NCBI RefSeq assembly: GCF_900091435.1
Contig: NZ_FMCS01000015.1
Location: 50,775-114,774 of the forward strand
Direction: 5' to 3'
DNA length: 64,000 bases
From: Micromonospora chaiyaphumensis
GTDB lineage: Bacteria; Actinomycetota; Actinomycetes; Mycobacteriales; Micromonosporaceae
The translations under genes were made by a program, and so were the position numbers. The notes below the pieces were generated by a model. It worked only from the letters and a program-made list of their open reading frames with translations. It had not been told where the DNA came from and did no database searches. Below, piece by piece: positions 52,990 to 61,800 of the stretch. Each line of letters starts with the position of its first letter. Position 1 is the first letter of the stretch.

Positions 52990-54276
52990 TCAGCCGCCGG
53001 TCCCGGCTCCCTGCGGAACGCCCGGCGGCGGTTGCGCGGCGGCGGTTTCCGGCTCGGGGTCGGCCCCGGGCCCGCGATCCGGGCGGCGGGGCAGCAGCAG
53101 CGGGCTGGTGAGAATCAGCAGCCCGGCGACCATGATCGCGATGCGGGGGCTGGTGGCACTGGCGAGCAGCCCGCCGAGCGCGCTCAGGACGGCGATGCAG
53201 GCGTTGCTGCTGATCGACCAGGCCGACAGCGTGCGGGCGATGCGGTCCCGGGGGGTGTGTTCGAGCCGGTAGGTGGCGAGCACCGGGTTGTAGAGGCTCA
53301 TGCTCGTGATGATGGCCAGCTCGACGGCGATCACCGTCACGAGACCGGTGACGCCGGGCTGGACGAAGGCGAGGCCGATGAGCCAGATCGCGCGCAGCGT
53401 GCCGACGGTGCGGAGGATCCGGTGCGGGCCGTACCGCGCCACGACACGGCGGGCCAGGCGTGAGCCGATGAGCCCGCCGACGCAGGGCGCGGCGAAGGCG
53501 AGGCCGTACTGCCAGGGCGGGAACCCCAGCTCGTCGAGCAGCAGCACGGCCAGCAGCGGTTCGGTGGCCATGATGAGCCCGCTGACGAGCAGCTGGTTGA
53601 GGTAGAGCGGGCGCAGGCCGGGATGGGTCAGCAGGTGACGCCAGCCGTCGAGCAGCTCGCCGGCGCGGACCCGGCGCCGGTCGGTGCGCCGCGGTTGCTC
53701 CTCCCGGCCCCGGATCGCCGTGAGGCCCAGCGCGGAGAGCAGGTAGCTGAGCGCGTCGGCCACCACGGTGGTCACCGGTCCGAACAGGCCGACGGCCGCG
53801 CCGCCCAGCGGCGGCCCGACGGCGATGGAGCTCCACGTGGTCGACTCGAACCTCGCGTTGGCCACGAGCAGGTCGTCCGGCCGGACGAGGGCCTTGAGGT
53901 AGGCGCCGTTCGCCGCCTGAAAGGTGATCTTGGCGGCGGCGACCACGGCCGTGACGATCAGCAACTGGACGAAGCTGAGCCGCCCGACGGCGTAGGCGAC
54001 CGGAATCGTCATCATGGCCGCGAAACGGGCCAGGTCCATCGCGATCATGACCGGGCGCTTGCGGCGGAACTCCACCCAGGGCCCGAGCGGCAACGCGATC
54101 AGGGCACCCATCGCGGGCCCCACCGCCGACAGTGCGGACACCTGAGCGGGGCTCGCGTGCAGCACCAGCAGGGCGATCAGCGGGATCGCACCGAACCCCA
54201 GCGCCGAGCCGTAGGCGCTTATCGCGTAGGCCGCCCAGAGCCATCCGAACTGCCGGCCCAAGGATCGTCTGGCCAT
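52990..54276 (-). CDS. MFS transporter
   Basis: 428 residues from ATG 54276; twelve hydrophobic segments in two blocks separated by a cytoplasmic loop (REEQPRRTDRRRVRAGELLD). PLGPWVEFRRKRPVMIAMDL is the MFS loop 2-3 motif A variant, and GSRLARRVVARYGPHRILR repeats it in the second half. The profile fits drug or metabolite exporters of the MFS-3 type. No regulator is adjacent. Specificity cannot be told from the sequence. Confidence 0.9.
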   Translation of the reverse strand: MARRSLGRQFGWLWAAYAISAYGSALGFGAIPLIALLVLHASPAQVSALSAVGPAMGALIALPLGPWVEFRRKRPVMIAMDLARFAAMMTIPVAYAVGRLSFVQLLIVTAVVAAAKITFQAANGAYLKALVRPDDLLVANARFESTTWSSIAVGPPLGGAAVGLFGPVTTVVADALSYLLSALGLTAIRGREEQPRRTDRRRVRAGELLDGWRHLLTHPGLRPLYLNQLLVSGLIMATEPLLAVLLLDELGFPPWQYGLAFAAPCVGGLIGSRLARRVVARYGPHRILRTVGTLRAIWLIGLAFVQPGVTGLVTVIAVELAIITSMSLYNPVLATYRLEHTPRDRIARTLSAWSISSNACIAVLSALGGLLASATSPRIAIMVAGLLILTSPLLLPRRPDRGPGADPEPETAAAQPPPGVPQGAGTGG

Positions 54277-54397
54277 GCTCCGCACCCCCCGCCGCGGACC
54301 ACCTGTCGCCGGTCCCCGGGTGATCGAAGCAGGGTCGAGTCGGCGAGACAAACCGATCCGGCGGCGCGCCACGACCGGGATTGGATCTCCCGATCAG

Positions 54398-55108
54398 CTA
54401 GACCGTGCCGGCCAGGTACTCCCGGCGCCGCTGCGGTTCGAACTTCTCGATGGCGTAGCGCAGCATGACCCGCGGCATGGCCCGGTAGTGCCGGGCCAGG
54501 AACTCCTCCTCCGCCGCCCGGTCCCGGTTGCCCACCTCGCGCAGCATCCAGCCCACCGCCTTGTGGACGAGGTCGTGCGGGTCGTGCAGGAGCCGTTCAC
54601 CGAGGCGGAAGGTCCACCGGAAGTCGCCGACCCGGATGAAGGCGAACGTCGCCATGACGGCGATGCGCCGGTCCCACAGCAGGCTCGACCCCGCCAGCCG
54701 GTCGAGGACGCTCCGGTCCCGGTCCACCAACCAGGGGCCGACGATGTACGGCGCGGACGAGTCCACCAGGTCCCAGTTGTTGATCCGGTCGGTGTTGGCC
54801 AGCACCATGCGGAAGATTCGACCCCGCTCCTCCTCGTCACCCTTGGCGAACTTCCGCACCAGGATGAACAGCGCCGTCAGCCTCTCCTCGTGCACGCCCC
54901 CGGTCAGCAGCTCCTCCGTCCCGGCCAGGGAGAGGTCACGCCAGTAGCGGGCGGCCACCCTGCGCTGCTCGGGTACGGAGACACCGATGGCCCGGTCGCC
55001 CTCGCCGTACCCGCCCGGGGTCATCTGCAGGAACCGGCTCAGACCCTGGGCCCGCCGCGGGTCCGCGAGGCCGGCGAGTTCGTGCCGGACATCGGCGCTC
55101 GTGACCAT
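54398..55108 (-). CDS. DNA alkylation repair enzyme (AlkD-like)
   Basis: 236 residues from ATG 55108. An all-helical HEAT-like repeat protein: LSRFLQMTPGGYGEGDRAIG, SVPEQRRVAARYWR, RLTALFILVRKFAKGD, NNWDLVDSSAPYIVGPWL, VHKAVGWMLREVGNRD. This is the AlkD/AlkC order, with the conserved Trp-Asp (NWDLVD) residues that line the active cleft. It excises N3- or N7-alkylated purines. The upstream frame was not used since it crosses the divergent phosphotransferase gene. Confidence 0.9.
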   Translation of the reverse strand: MVTSADVRHELAGLADPRRAQGLSRFLQMTPGGYGEGDRAIGVSVPEQRRVAARYWRDLSLAGTEELLTGGVHEERLTALFILVRKFAKGDEEERGRIFRMVLANTDRINNWDLVDSSAPYIVGPWLVDRDRSVLDRLAGSSLLWDRRIAVMATFAFIRVGDFRWTFRLGERLLHDPHDLVHKAVGWMLREVGNRDRAAEEEFLARHYRAMPRVMLRYAIEKFEPQRRREYLAGTV

Positions 55109-55208
55109 GACTGTCGAACCTACCGCGCTGCCGGCGAAATCCCGGGGACACCGCCGGGACGTCCGGATAGCCTCCACGGGCACCAGCGAACGGGGGAGGC
55201 CCGGCCAA

Positions 55209-56078
55209 TTGCACAGGGACGAGGTACGTACGGACGCCACCCTGGTCCGACGCCTGGTCGGCGGGCAGTTTCCGCAGTGGGCGGACCGGCCGGTCACGCC
55301 GGTGCCCTCCGGCGGCACGAGCAATGCGATCTACCGGCTCGGCGACGACCTCGCGATCCGGCTGCCCCGGATCGCGGACGCGGTCGAGCAGGTCACCTTC
55401 GAGCACGAGTGGCTGCCCGTCCTCGCGAGTTCCCTGCCGGTGGCGGTGCCGCAGCCGTGTGCCGTCGGCCGGCCGGCCGAGGGGTATCCGTGGCCGTGGG
55501 CGATCCATCGCTGGGTCGACGGCGTACACCCGACCGAGGGCAACGTCGATCCGCGACGCTTCGCCGCCAACCTCGGCGCGGTGGTCGCCGGCCTGCAGCG
55601 GGCCGACACCGCCGGCGGCCGTGCCGGTTACCGGAGCGGCCCGCTGAGCGGCCGCGACGGATACCTGCGGGAATGGACCGAGGCAGCCCGCGGCGTGGTC
55701 GACACCGATGCCGTCCTGGCGATCTGGGAGGACGCCCTGGCCGCGCCGGCCTGGGCCGGCCCGCCCGTCTGGACCCACGGTGACCTGCTGGCCGGCAACG
55801 TGCTCGTTCGGGACGGCCGCCTCTGCGCGCTGATCGACTTCGGCGCGGCGGGCGTCGGCGACCCGGCCTGCGACGCGATGGCGGCGTGGGCCCTCCTCGA
55901 CTCCGACTCGCGCGAGGTCTTCCGCGAGACGGCCGGGTTCGACGACGCGGCCTGGGCGCGCGGCAAGGGCTGGGCGCTGACCTTCATCACCGCGCTGACC
56001 TACTACCGGGAGACGAACCCCACGATGTACGCCCTCGCCCAGCGGGCGGTGGGAGCCGTCCTCTCCGACCACGCCTGA
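55209..56078 (+). CDS. Aminoglycoside phosphotransferase family protein
   Basis: 289 residues. The start is probably TTG 55209, since GGGGGAGG lies nine bases upstream; no ATG or GTG fits before the conserved region. VPSGGTSNAIYRLGDDLAIR (nucleotide loop), WVDGVHPTEG, THGDLLAGNVLVRDGR (Brenner motif) and LIDFGAAGVGDPACD complete a kinase-like fold. The family phosphorylates antibiotics or small alcohols with ATP; actual resistance is not implied. It is cytoplasmic. Confidence 0.88.
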   Translation: MHRDEVRTDATLVRRLVGGQFPQWADRPVTPVPSGGTSNAIYRLGDDLAIRLPRIADAVEQVTFEHEWLPVLASSLPVAVPQPCAVGRPAEGYPWPWAIHRWVDGVHPTEGNVDPRRFAANLGAVVAGLQRADTAGGRAGYRSGPLSGRDGYLREWTEAARGVVDTDAVLAIWEDALAAPAWAGPPVWTHGDLLAGNVLVRDGRLCALIDFGAAGVGDPACDAMAAWALLDSDSREVFRETAGFDDAAWARGKGWALTFITALTYYRETNPTMYALAQRAVGAVLSDHA

Positions 56079-56178
56079 CCGCTGCGGTCCGCCGAATACT
56101 CGGCTGCGGGTGGCGCGGGCTCGCCATAGGCTGCCGGTCGACCGGCAGCACTCGGTCGGATCGGAGATGTGCAGAGGC

Positions 56179-56901
56179 ATGACCTGTCAACTGATCGCCC
56201 TGAGCTTCGACGCGAGCGACCCTCAGCGTCTCGCCCGGTTCTGGTCCGGTGTCCTGGGCCGGGAGCTGGCCGATGATCCGGAGGACGGCTTCGTGCTCCT
56301 GCCCGGTGGTGACACGGAGTTCGGGATCCGCTTCCTGCCGACGCAGCGGCCGAAGGTCGGCCAGAACCGGGCGCACTTCGACCTGACCAGCACGTCCCTC
56401 GAGGACCAGCAGCGGACGGTGGCCCGGGCGCTCGAACTCGGCGGACGGCACATCGACATCGGGCAGGACCCGAACGATGATCATGTGGTGCTCGCCGACC
56501 CGGAGGGCAACGAGTTCTGCGTCGTCGGTCCGGACAACAGGTTCCTCGCCGGCTGCGGGGTCATCGGAGCGGTGTCCTGCGACGGTTCGCAGGCGGTCGG
56601 CTACTTCTGGAGCGAGGCGCTGGGGTGGCCGCTGGTCTGGGACCAGGACGAGGAGACGGCGATCCAGTCACCGCGCGGTGGCTCGAAGATCAGCTGGGGC
56701 GGCCCGCCGTACCTGCCGGCCACCGGCAAGCAGCGACTGCACTTCGACCTCGCCCCGCCGGCCGGCGGGGACCAGCAGGCCGAGGTGGACCGCCTGCTCT
56801 CCCTCGGGGCGAAGCGGATCGACATCGGCCAGGGCGGCGTCAGCTGGGGGGTGCTGGCCGACCCCGACGGCAACGAGTTCTGTGTGCTGACGCCCCGGTA
56901 G
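56179..56901 (+). CDS. Two-domain VOC (glyoxalase-like) protein
   Basis: 240 residues from ATG 56179. Two similar halves: LIALSFDASDPQRLARFWSG with HFDLTSTSLEDQQRTV and VVLADPEGNEFCVVGP, then AVGYFWSEALGWPLVWDQDE with RLHFDLAPPAGGDQQAEV and GVLADPDGNEFCVLTP. It is a tandem VOC protein of the actinobacterial glyoxalase-like type. The enzymatic activity is unknown. The His and Glu ligands are present in both halves (HFDL, NEFC). Confidence 0.88.
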   Translation: MTCQLIALSFDASDPQRLARFWSGVLGRELADDPEDGFVLLPGGDTEFGIRFLPTQRPKVGQNRAHFDLTSTSLEDQQRTVARALELGGRHIDIGQDPNDDHVVLADPEGNEFCVVGPDNRFLAGCGVIGAVSCDGSQAVGYFWSEALGWPLVWDQDEETAIQSPRGGSKISWGGPPYLPATGKQRLHFDLAPPAGGDQQAEVDRLLSLGAKRIDIGQGGVSWGVLADPDGNEFCVLTPR

Positions 56902-56924
56902 CGCGGCCGTCGTCCACGAGGCGG

Positions 56925-58979
56925 CTACTCCGCGGCGTCCGCCGCCGTGCGGCTGCGCCCCAGGGCGTCGATGCGGCCCCACCGGCCGGGTATGTCGAGC
57001 AGTTCCAGCCGGCCCAGCCCCGGTGGGAGTGCCGGGTCGATGATGAGGTGCTCGTCGTGCGGTTGCAGACCGAGGATCACCCGTAGCAGGAGCAGCGGGG
57101 TTCCGGCGGACCAGGCCTGCGGGCTGCACGCGGTCGGGTACTCCACGGGGTACGTGGTGCGGGCCCGGGGGTAGCCGGCGAAGGCTTCGGGCAACCGGCC
57201 CTGGAAGTAGTCGGCGGCGTCGAACACGGCCTGGCAGATGGTGGCGGCCTCGCGGCGGTAGCCGTAGCGCCAGAGGCCCCACGCGATGATCGAGTTGTCG
57301 AACGGCCACACCGTGCCGACGTGGTAGCCGAGCGGGTTGTAGCGGGCGCAGTCGGTGGCCAGGGTGCGTACGCCCCAGCCGGAGAAGAGCCGGTCGCTGA
57401 GCAGCAGTTCGGCGATCCGGCCCGCCCGGGACTCCTCGACGATGCCGCTCCACAGCAGGTGCCCGATGTTCGAGGACAGCGCGTCGACCTGGCGTCCCTC
57501 GGCGTCCAGTGCGAGGGCGTAGTACTCGCCGTCGCTGATCCAGAACTCCTCGTTGAACCGGGCCTTCAGGTCGGCGGCCTCGCGTTCGAGCCGGTCGGCG
57601 TAGGCGGGGTCGTTCCAGAACCGGCGGGCCAGGCGCGCGCCCCGGATCTTGGCGTCGTAGGCGTAGCCCTGCTGTTCGCAGGTCGCCCGGGGGAACGGTG
57701 GCAGGCGCCCGTCACGGTAGGAGATCGAGTCGGGGGAGTCCTTCCAGCACTGGTTGACCAGACCGCTGTCGCGGTTGCGGGTCTCGTACCAGATGTAGCC
57801 GGTGCCGAGCAGGTCGCCGTAGGTGTCGATCCAGTCGAGGGCGGCGCGGGCCTCGAACTCGTAGGCGCGCACCACGGCGGCGTCGCCGGTCCAGCGTTCG
57901 TACTCGTCGAGCAGGATGACGAACAGGGGAGTGGTGTCGGCGGCGCCGTAGTACGGCGAGTGGGGTTGTTCCTCGAATCCGGCGGACTCGCCGTAGCGCA
58001 GCTCGTGGAGGATCTTGCCGGGCTCCTCGTCCCGGAAGTCGTCGAGGCGGCTGCCCTGGCCGTAGGCGAGCGTGCCGAGGGTGGCGGGCACGAGCTGCGG
58101 GGTGAACGGCAGGGCCTGGAGGCAGGTGAGGATGCTGTCGCGGCCGAACACCGTCATGAACCACGGCAGGCCGGCGGCCACGAGTTCCTCCGCCATCGTG
58201 ATGGAGGTGTAGCGGAGCGCGGCCAGGTCCACCAGGCTCCGGCGGTAGGCGGTGGTGATGGACGCGCTGTCGCACCGCAGTCGAGGGGCGGCCGCCGTCC
58301 ACCGGCGCAGCTGCTCGTCGAGCTCCGCCGGGGACCGGGCCCGGCGCAGCTTGAGGCTGTCGCGGAAGTCGCGCTCGTGGGCGCCCAGCACCAGCGTGCG
58401 TACGTGCAGCCGGGTCTGCCACTCCGACTGCGGGGGTACGCGCACCTCGAACGTCATGCCGTCGGCGTCGACCCGGGCGGGCGCGGAGCTGGAGATCACG
58501 GTCTCCCGGTGGAAGCTGCCCCGGCGGTAGCGCAGCCGCAGCCGCCCCTCCTCCACGATCGCCTGCACCGGGGCCTTCTTGCCCCGCGGGTTCTTGATCT
58601 CGAAGATGTCGGCGAAGTCGGAGCCCATGTCGACGCGTACCGTCAGGCTCGTCTCGGTGTCGGTGTGGTTGAGCACCGCGAGGTTCTCGGTGAAGCTGCC
58701 GCCGATGCTGCGATCCCGGATCACCGACACCGTCGCGTCGACGTAGTGGGTCGGTTCGCCGGGGACGAGGAAGAACCGGCTCTCGAAGTACCGGATGTCG
58801 TCCACCGACAACGCGTGCAGCCGTTCGCCGTTCACGCTCAACCGCCACGTGGACAGGAAGCGGGTGTCGTAGGAGAACAGCCCGGTGGGCACGCTGGGCG
58901 ACGGATCCACGTCACCGCGGTCGTCGCAGACCAGGAAGGTGTTGCCGTCCAGGATGCTGATCGACTTCCGGAGCGCCAT
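56925..58979 (-). CDS. Amylo-alpha-1,6-glucosidase / glycogen-debranching enzyme
   Basis: 684 residues from ATG 58979. The N-terminal beta domain (about 1-230: GNTFLVCDDRGDVDPS, GLFSYDTRFLSTWRLSVNG) is the glycogen-debranching N-domain. The (alpha/alpha)6 barrel follows, with MTVFGRDSILTCLQAL, YYGAADTTPLFVILLDEYE, GYIWYETRN, GYAYDAKIRGARLAR and YHVGTVWPFDNSIIAWGLW. It hydrolyses alpha-1,6 branches of glycogen or related glucans in the cytoplasm. It is coupled to an SCP2-type gene only four bases upstream. Confidence 0.92.
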   Translation of the reverse strand: MALRKSISILDGNTFLVCDDRGDVDPSPSVPTGLFSYDTRFLSTWRLSVNGERLHALSVDDIRYFESRFFLVPGEPTHYVDATVSVIRDRSIGGSFTENLAVLNHTDTETSLTVRVDMGSDFADIFEIKNPRGKKAPVQAIVEEGRLRLRYRRGSFHRETVISSSAPARVDADGMTFEVRVPPQSEWQTRLHVRTLVLGAHERDFRDSLKLRRARSPAELDEQLRRWTAAAPRLRCDSASITTAYRRSLVDLAALRYTSITMAEELVAAGLPWFMTVFGRDSILTCLQALPFTPQLVPATLGTLAYGQGSRLDDFRDEEPGKILHELRYGESAGFEEQPHSPYYGAADTTPLFVILLDEYERWTGDAAVVRAYEFEARAALDWIDTYGDLLGTGYIWYETRNRDSGLVNQCWKDSPDSISYRDGRLPPFPRATCEQQGYAYDAKIRGARLARRFWNDPAYADRLEREAADLKARFNEEFWISDGEYYALALDAEGRQVDALSSNIGHLLWSGIVEESRAGRIAELLLSDRLFSGWGVRTLATDCARYNPLGYHVGTVWPFDNSIIAWGLWRYGYRREAATICQAVFDAADYFQGRLPEAFAGYPRARTTYPVEYPTACSPQAWSAGTPLLLLRVILGLQPHDEHLIIDPALPPGLGRLELLDIPGRWGRIDALGRSRTAADAAE

Positions 58980-58983
58980 GCCG

Positions 58984-59400
58984 TCACACCGGCCCGGCGC
59001 GCAGGCGCTCGCGCCACGCCGATCCGTGCAGCGCCCGCCGTTGTGCTGCCTCCCGCGGATCACGGGTGCTCCCGTGCGGTGGGAAGTAGCGTCGGAACGC
59101 CAGGATCAGTCGGGCGTCGCCCACGAGGGTGGCCTCGTTGCGCAGCAGCACGGCCGTGGCGGGGGACTCGCCCCGCACCAGCCGGGCGAACACCGCGGGC
59201 GTCGTCGTCAGCACGGCGTCGGCGGCCCGGACGTCCCGGTTCACCACCACCTGGTCGGTCGCGCGGAGATCGACGTACCAGTGGTCGGTCGACCCGTGGG
59301 TCACCAGGTCCACGCGCAGCGTTCCCCGCACCCGCGGTGGCAGCATGGCCCGCCCCCGCGCCGGTAGCGCACCGAAGAAAGCCTCGATCTCATCGCCCAT
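58984..59400 (-). CDS. SCP2 sterol-binding-domain protein
   Basis: 138 residues from ATG 59400. GTLRVDLVTHGSTDHWYVDL, ADAVLTTTPAVFARLVRGES and ATLVGDARLILAFRRYFPPH match the SCP2-like lipid-binding fold (dsRNA/SCP2-like beta sheet with helices). It probably binds a lipid or acyl group. It precedes the debranching gene by four bases on the same strand and so is in one operon; the functional link between the two is unclear. Confidence 0.82.
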   Translation of the reverse strand: MGDEIEAFFGALPARGRAMLPPRVRGTLRVDLVTHGSTDHWYVDLRATDQVVVNRDVRAADAVLTTTPAVFARLVRGESPATAVLLRNEATLVGDARLILAFRRYFPPHGSTRDPREAAQRRALHGSAWRERLRAGPV

Positions 59401-59524
59401 GCCTGCCCCCGCCCGGTTGCAGCCTAAGGCCACACCAGCTGCGCGAACTGCCGTTTCCGCACGTTGCCTCGACGGCTCGGGTCGCCGCCGCCCGTCGTTC
59501 CGCCGCCCGGCGGCCACCGACCGC

Positions 59525-59929
59525 TCAGGGCCGCTGGAGGCCCTCGACGAGTTCCTCGACGCGGCCGCGGATGTCGTCGCGGATCCGCCGGACGACCTCG
59601 AGGGGTTGCCCGGCGGGGTCGGTGAGCGACCAGTCCTCGTACCGCTTGCCGGGGAAGACGGGGCAGGCGTCGCCGCAGCCCATGGTGACGATGACGGCGC
59701 TGGCTTCGGCGGCGTCCCAGGTGAGCCGGGCCGGGGTCCGGTCGGTGATGTCGATGCCGACCTCGCGCATGGCCTCGACGGCCACGGGGTTGATCCGGTC
59801 GGCGGGTTCGCTGCCGGCGGAACGGACCTCGACGGTGTCGCCGGCGAGGTGGCGAAGCCAGCCGGCGGCCATCTGGGAGCGGCCGGCGTTGTGGACGCAC
59901 ACGAACAGCACGCTGGGCTTGTCGCTCAT
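59525..59929 (-). CDS. arsC: Arsenate reductase, low-Mr phosphatase type
   Basis: 134 residues. C11-VHNAG-R17-S18 is the CX5R phosphatase loop, and C85 and C89 (TMGCGDACP) supply the redox relay, so the enzyme reduces arsenate to arsenite with thioredoxin or mycothiol. It ends an operon arsR-aquaporin-arsC with ATGA/GTGA overlaps and should be induced by arsenite. Confidence 0.94.
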   Translation of the reverse strand: MSDKPSVLFVCVHNAGRSQMAAGWLRHLAGDTVEVRSAGSEPADRINPVAVEAMREVGIDITDRTPARLTWDAAEASAVIVTMGCGDACPVFPGKRYEDWSLTDPAGQPLEVVRRIRDDIRGRVEELVEGLQRP

Positions 59930-60663
59930 CGGGCTTCGACCTCCTCGATCCGGTGGGGTACGACCACCGCGTCGCCGGACTGCCCGCTGCCGGGGTACCA
60001 GGCGGCGAGCGCGGCGACGGCGACCAGGCCGCCGGCGAGCTGGGCGGCCACGAAGCCGGGCACTGAGGTGGGGGCGATGCCGGCGAAGGTGTCGGTGACG
60101 GCCCGGCCGATCGTGACGGCGGGGTTGGCGAACGAGGTGGAGGACGTGAACCAGTAGGCGGCGCCGATGTAGGCGCCCACGGCGGCCGGGGCGGCGGCGG
60201 TGCGGCCGGAACGGGCCAGGGCGAAGATCAGGACGACCAGGCCGGCGGTGGCGACCACCTCGGCCAGCCACAGGTTCCCCCCGGCCCGCTCGGTGCGGGA
60301 CCAGGCCACGGCGGGCACTCCGAACATCAGGTCGGCCAGGACGGCCCCGCTGATCGCGCCGGCGGTCTGCGCGACGGTGTAGGCGGCCAGGTCCCGGGCG
60401 GACAGGCCGGTGCCGGCGCGGCGGCCGAGCCACCAGTCGACGGCGGACACGACGGGGTTGAAGTGCGCGCCGGAGACCGGGCCGAAGGTGAGGATCAGCG
60501 CCCCCAGCGCCAGGGCCGTGGCGATCGCGTTCTCCAGGAGCTGGAGACCGGCGTCGCTGGGGGAGAGCCGGGTGGCGGCGATCCCGGAGCCGACCACGGC
60601 GGCGACCAGGAGGGCGCTGCCGGCGAACTCCGCCGAGGCGCGCCGGGCGAGGGCGAGGCTCAC
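59926..60663 (-). CDS. Aquaglyceroporin-like channel of the arsenic operon
   Basis: 245 residues, six membrane segments and two half helices with N69-P-V (HFNPVVS) and N180-P-A (FANPAVT). It is an MIP channel that can release arsenite down its gradient, as AqpS does in Sinorhizobium together with ArsC. Start GTG 60663 overlaps the arsR stop, and its stop overlaps the arsC start, so it is translationally coupled to both. The NPV in the first motif is a variant of NPA. Confidence 0.9.
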   Translation of the reverse strand: MSLALARRASAEFAGSALLVAAVVGSGIAATRLSPSDAGLQLLENAIATALALGALILTFGPVSGAHFNPVVSAVDWWLGRRAGTGLSARDLAAYTVAQTAGAISGAVLADLMFGVPAVAWSRTERAGGNLWLAEVVATAGLVVLIFALARSGRTAAAPAAVGAYIGAAYWFTSSTSFANPAVTIGRAVTDTFAGIAPTSVPGFVAAQLAGGLVAVAALAAWYPGSGQSGDAVVVPHRIEEVEAR

Positions 60664-61025
60664 GCGCCGGCCGGGGTGCCGGAGATGTCCAGCAGCGCGC
60701 CGAGCTGGCGGAACGCCTCGGGTCGCGCCCGGTACCAGACCCAGGTGCCGCGCCGCTCCGAGTCGACGAGACCCGCCTCGCGCAGCAGCTTCAGGTGATG
60801 GGAGATGGTCGGGCCGGACAGGTCGAACGCCGGGGTCAGGTCGCAGACGCAGATCTCGGGCACCGAGGCGATCATCGACATGAGCCGCAGCCGGACCGGG
60901 TCACCGAGGGCCTTGAACAACGGTGCGACGACGGCCGCCTGATCGGCGTCCATGGGGCGGACCGCGATGGGGGAGCAGCAGGCGACCGGGTTGAGGTCCA
61001 CCACCGGCAGCTCTTGTTTCGACAT
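60660..61025 (-). CDS. arsR: ArsR-family arsenic-responsive repressor
   Basis: 121 residues from ATG 61025. The winged helix spans about 35-105 (LFKALGDPVRLRLMSMIASV, LSGPTISHHLKLLREAGLV, RRGTWVWYRARPEA). C59-V-C61-D-L in the recognition region and C16-C17 near the N-terminus may form the As(III) site. It should repress its own operon and the divergent arsI through the 81-bp spacer, and be released by arsenite. Confidence 0.94.
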   Translation of the reverse strand: MSKQELPVVDLNPVACCSPIAVRPMDADQAAVVAPLFKALGDPVRLRLMSMIASVPEICVCDLTPAFDLSGPTISHHLKLLREAGLVDSERRGTWVWYRARPEAFRQLGALLDISGTPAGA

Positions 61026-61106
61026 ACGTCTAGCTTGACAGACTTCAAAACAGGGTGCAACGTGGGGCTTGCTTCGAAGAACATCTAGACAAGCAGGAGG
61101 AAGATC
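61026..61106. promoter_or_regulatory. Divergent arsR/arsI control region
   Basis: The spacer contains TTGACA (61035-61040) with a suitable 17-bp distance to CAACGT as a possible plus-strand promoter. CTAGCTTGAC near 61031 and CATCTAGACAAGC near 61081-61093 are roughly inverted to each other, candidate ArsR half-sites. AGGAGGAAG before 61107 is the arsI ribosome-binding site. I did not find a perfect palindrome. Confidence 0.5.
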
Positions 61107-61565
61107 ATGTCCCGTGTCCAGCTCGCCCTGCGCGTGTCCGACCTCGACGGCTCCGTGGCCTTCTACGCCAAGCTGTTCGGTGTCGAGCCGGCCAAGCGCC
61201 GTCCCGGCTACGCCAACTTCGCCGTCGAGAACCCGCCGCTGAAGCTCGTCCTCCTGGAGGGCGAGGCCGGCCAGCCCACCGTCATGGACCACCTCGGCGT
61301 CGAGGTGTTCGACACCGCCGAGGTCACCGCCGCCACCCGCCGCCTCACCGACGCCGGCCTCGTCACGCTGGAGGAGAACGACACCGAGTGCTGTTACGCC
61401 CTCCAGGACAAGGTCTGGGTGCGTGGGCCCGGCGACGAGCCCTGGGAGGTCTACACGGTCAAGGCCGACTCCGGCCAGCTCCAGAAGGCGGCGGAGAGCG
61501 CCTGCTGCACGCCGGCCGCCGACCCGGAGCCGGTGACCAGCGGGACGGCCGCGAGCTGCTGCTGA
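61107..61565 (+). CDS. arsI: ArsI/CadI family VOC metalloenzyme
   Basis: 152 residues from ATG 61107, with AGGAGGAAG upstream. The VOC fold has metal ligands Q5, H62 (MDHLG) and E114 (EPWEVYT), and C95-C96 (TECCYAL), the vicinal thiol pair of ArsI C-As lyases that demethylate trivalent organoarsenicals using O2. Additional C-terminal cysteines (SACCTPAA, ASCC) may bind metal. It is divergent from arsR and under the same control. Confidence 0.92.
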   Translation: MSRVQLALRVSDLDGSVAFYAKLFGVEPAKRRPGYANFAVENPPLKLVLLEGEAGQPTVMDHLGVEVFDTAEVTAATRRLTDAGLVTLEENDTECCYALQDKVWVRGPGDEPWEVYTVKADSGQLQKAAESACCTPAADPEPVTSGTAASCC

Positions 61566-61800
61566 CCGCCGGCGACCGCGCGCCCGCCGCCCGCTGGGGG
61601 AGGCGGGCGCGCGGTGCGTGGGTCACCTCCGGATCGGTGTCGGAGTCGATCAGCCCCGACGCCGAGATCACCCTGCGGGGCCCGTTTCCTCACCGGTGTA
61701 TCGGGTAGTCCGCGGCCTCTCCTGGGCCGTGCCGCCGGTCCGGCGGTGACGGGCAAGCGGTGTTCGCGTCTTCCGGCAGGCCAGAGGAGGTGCCCTGAGG

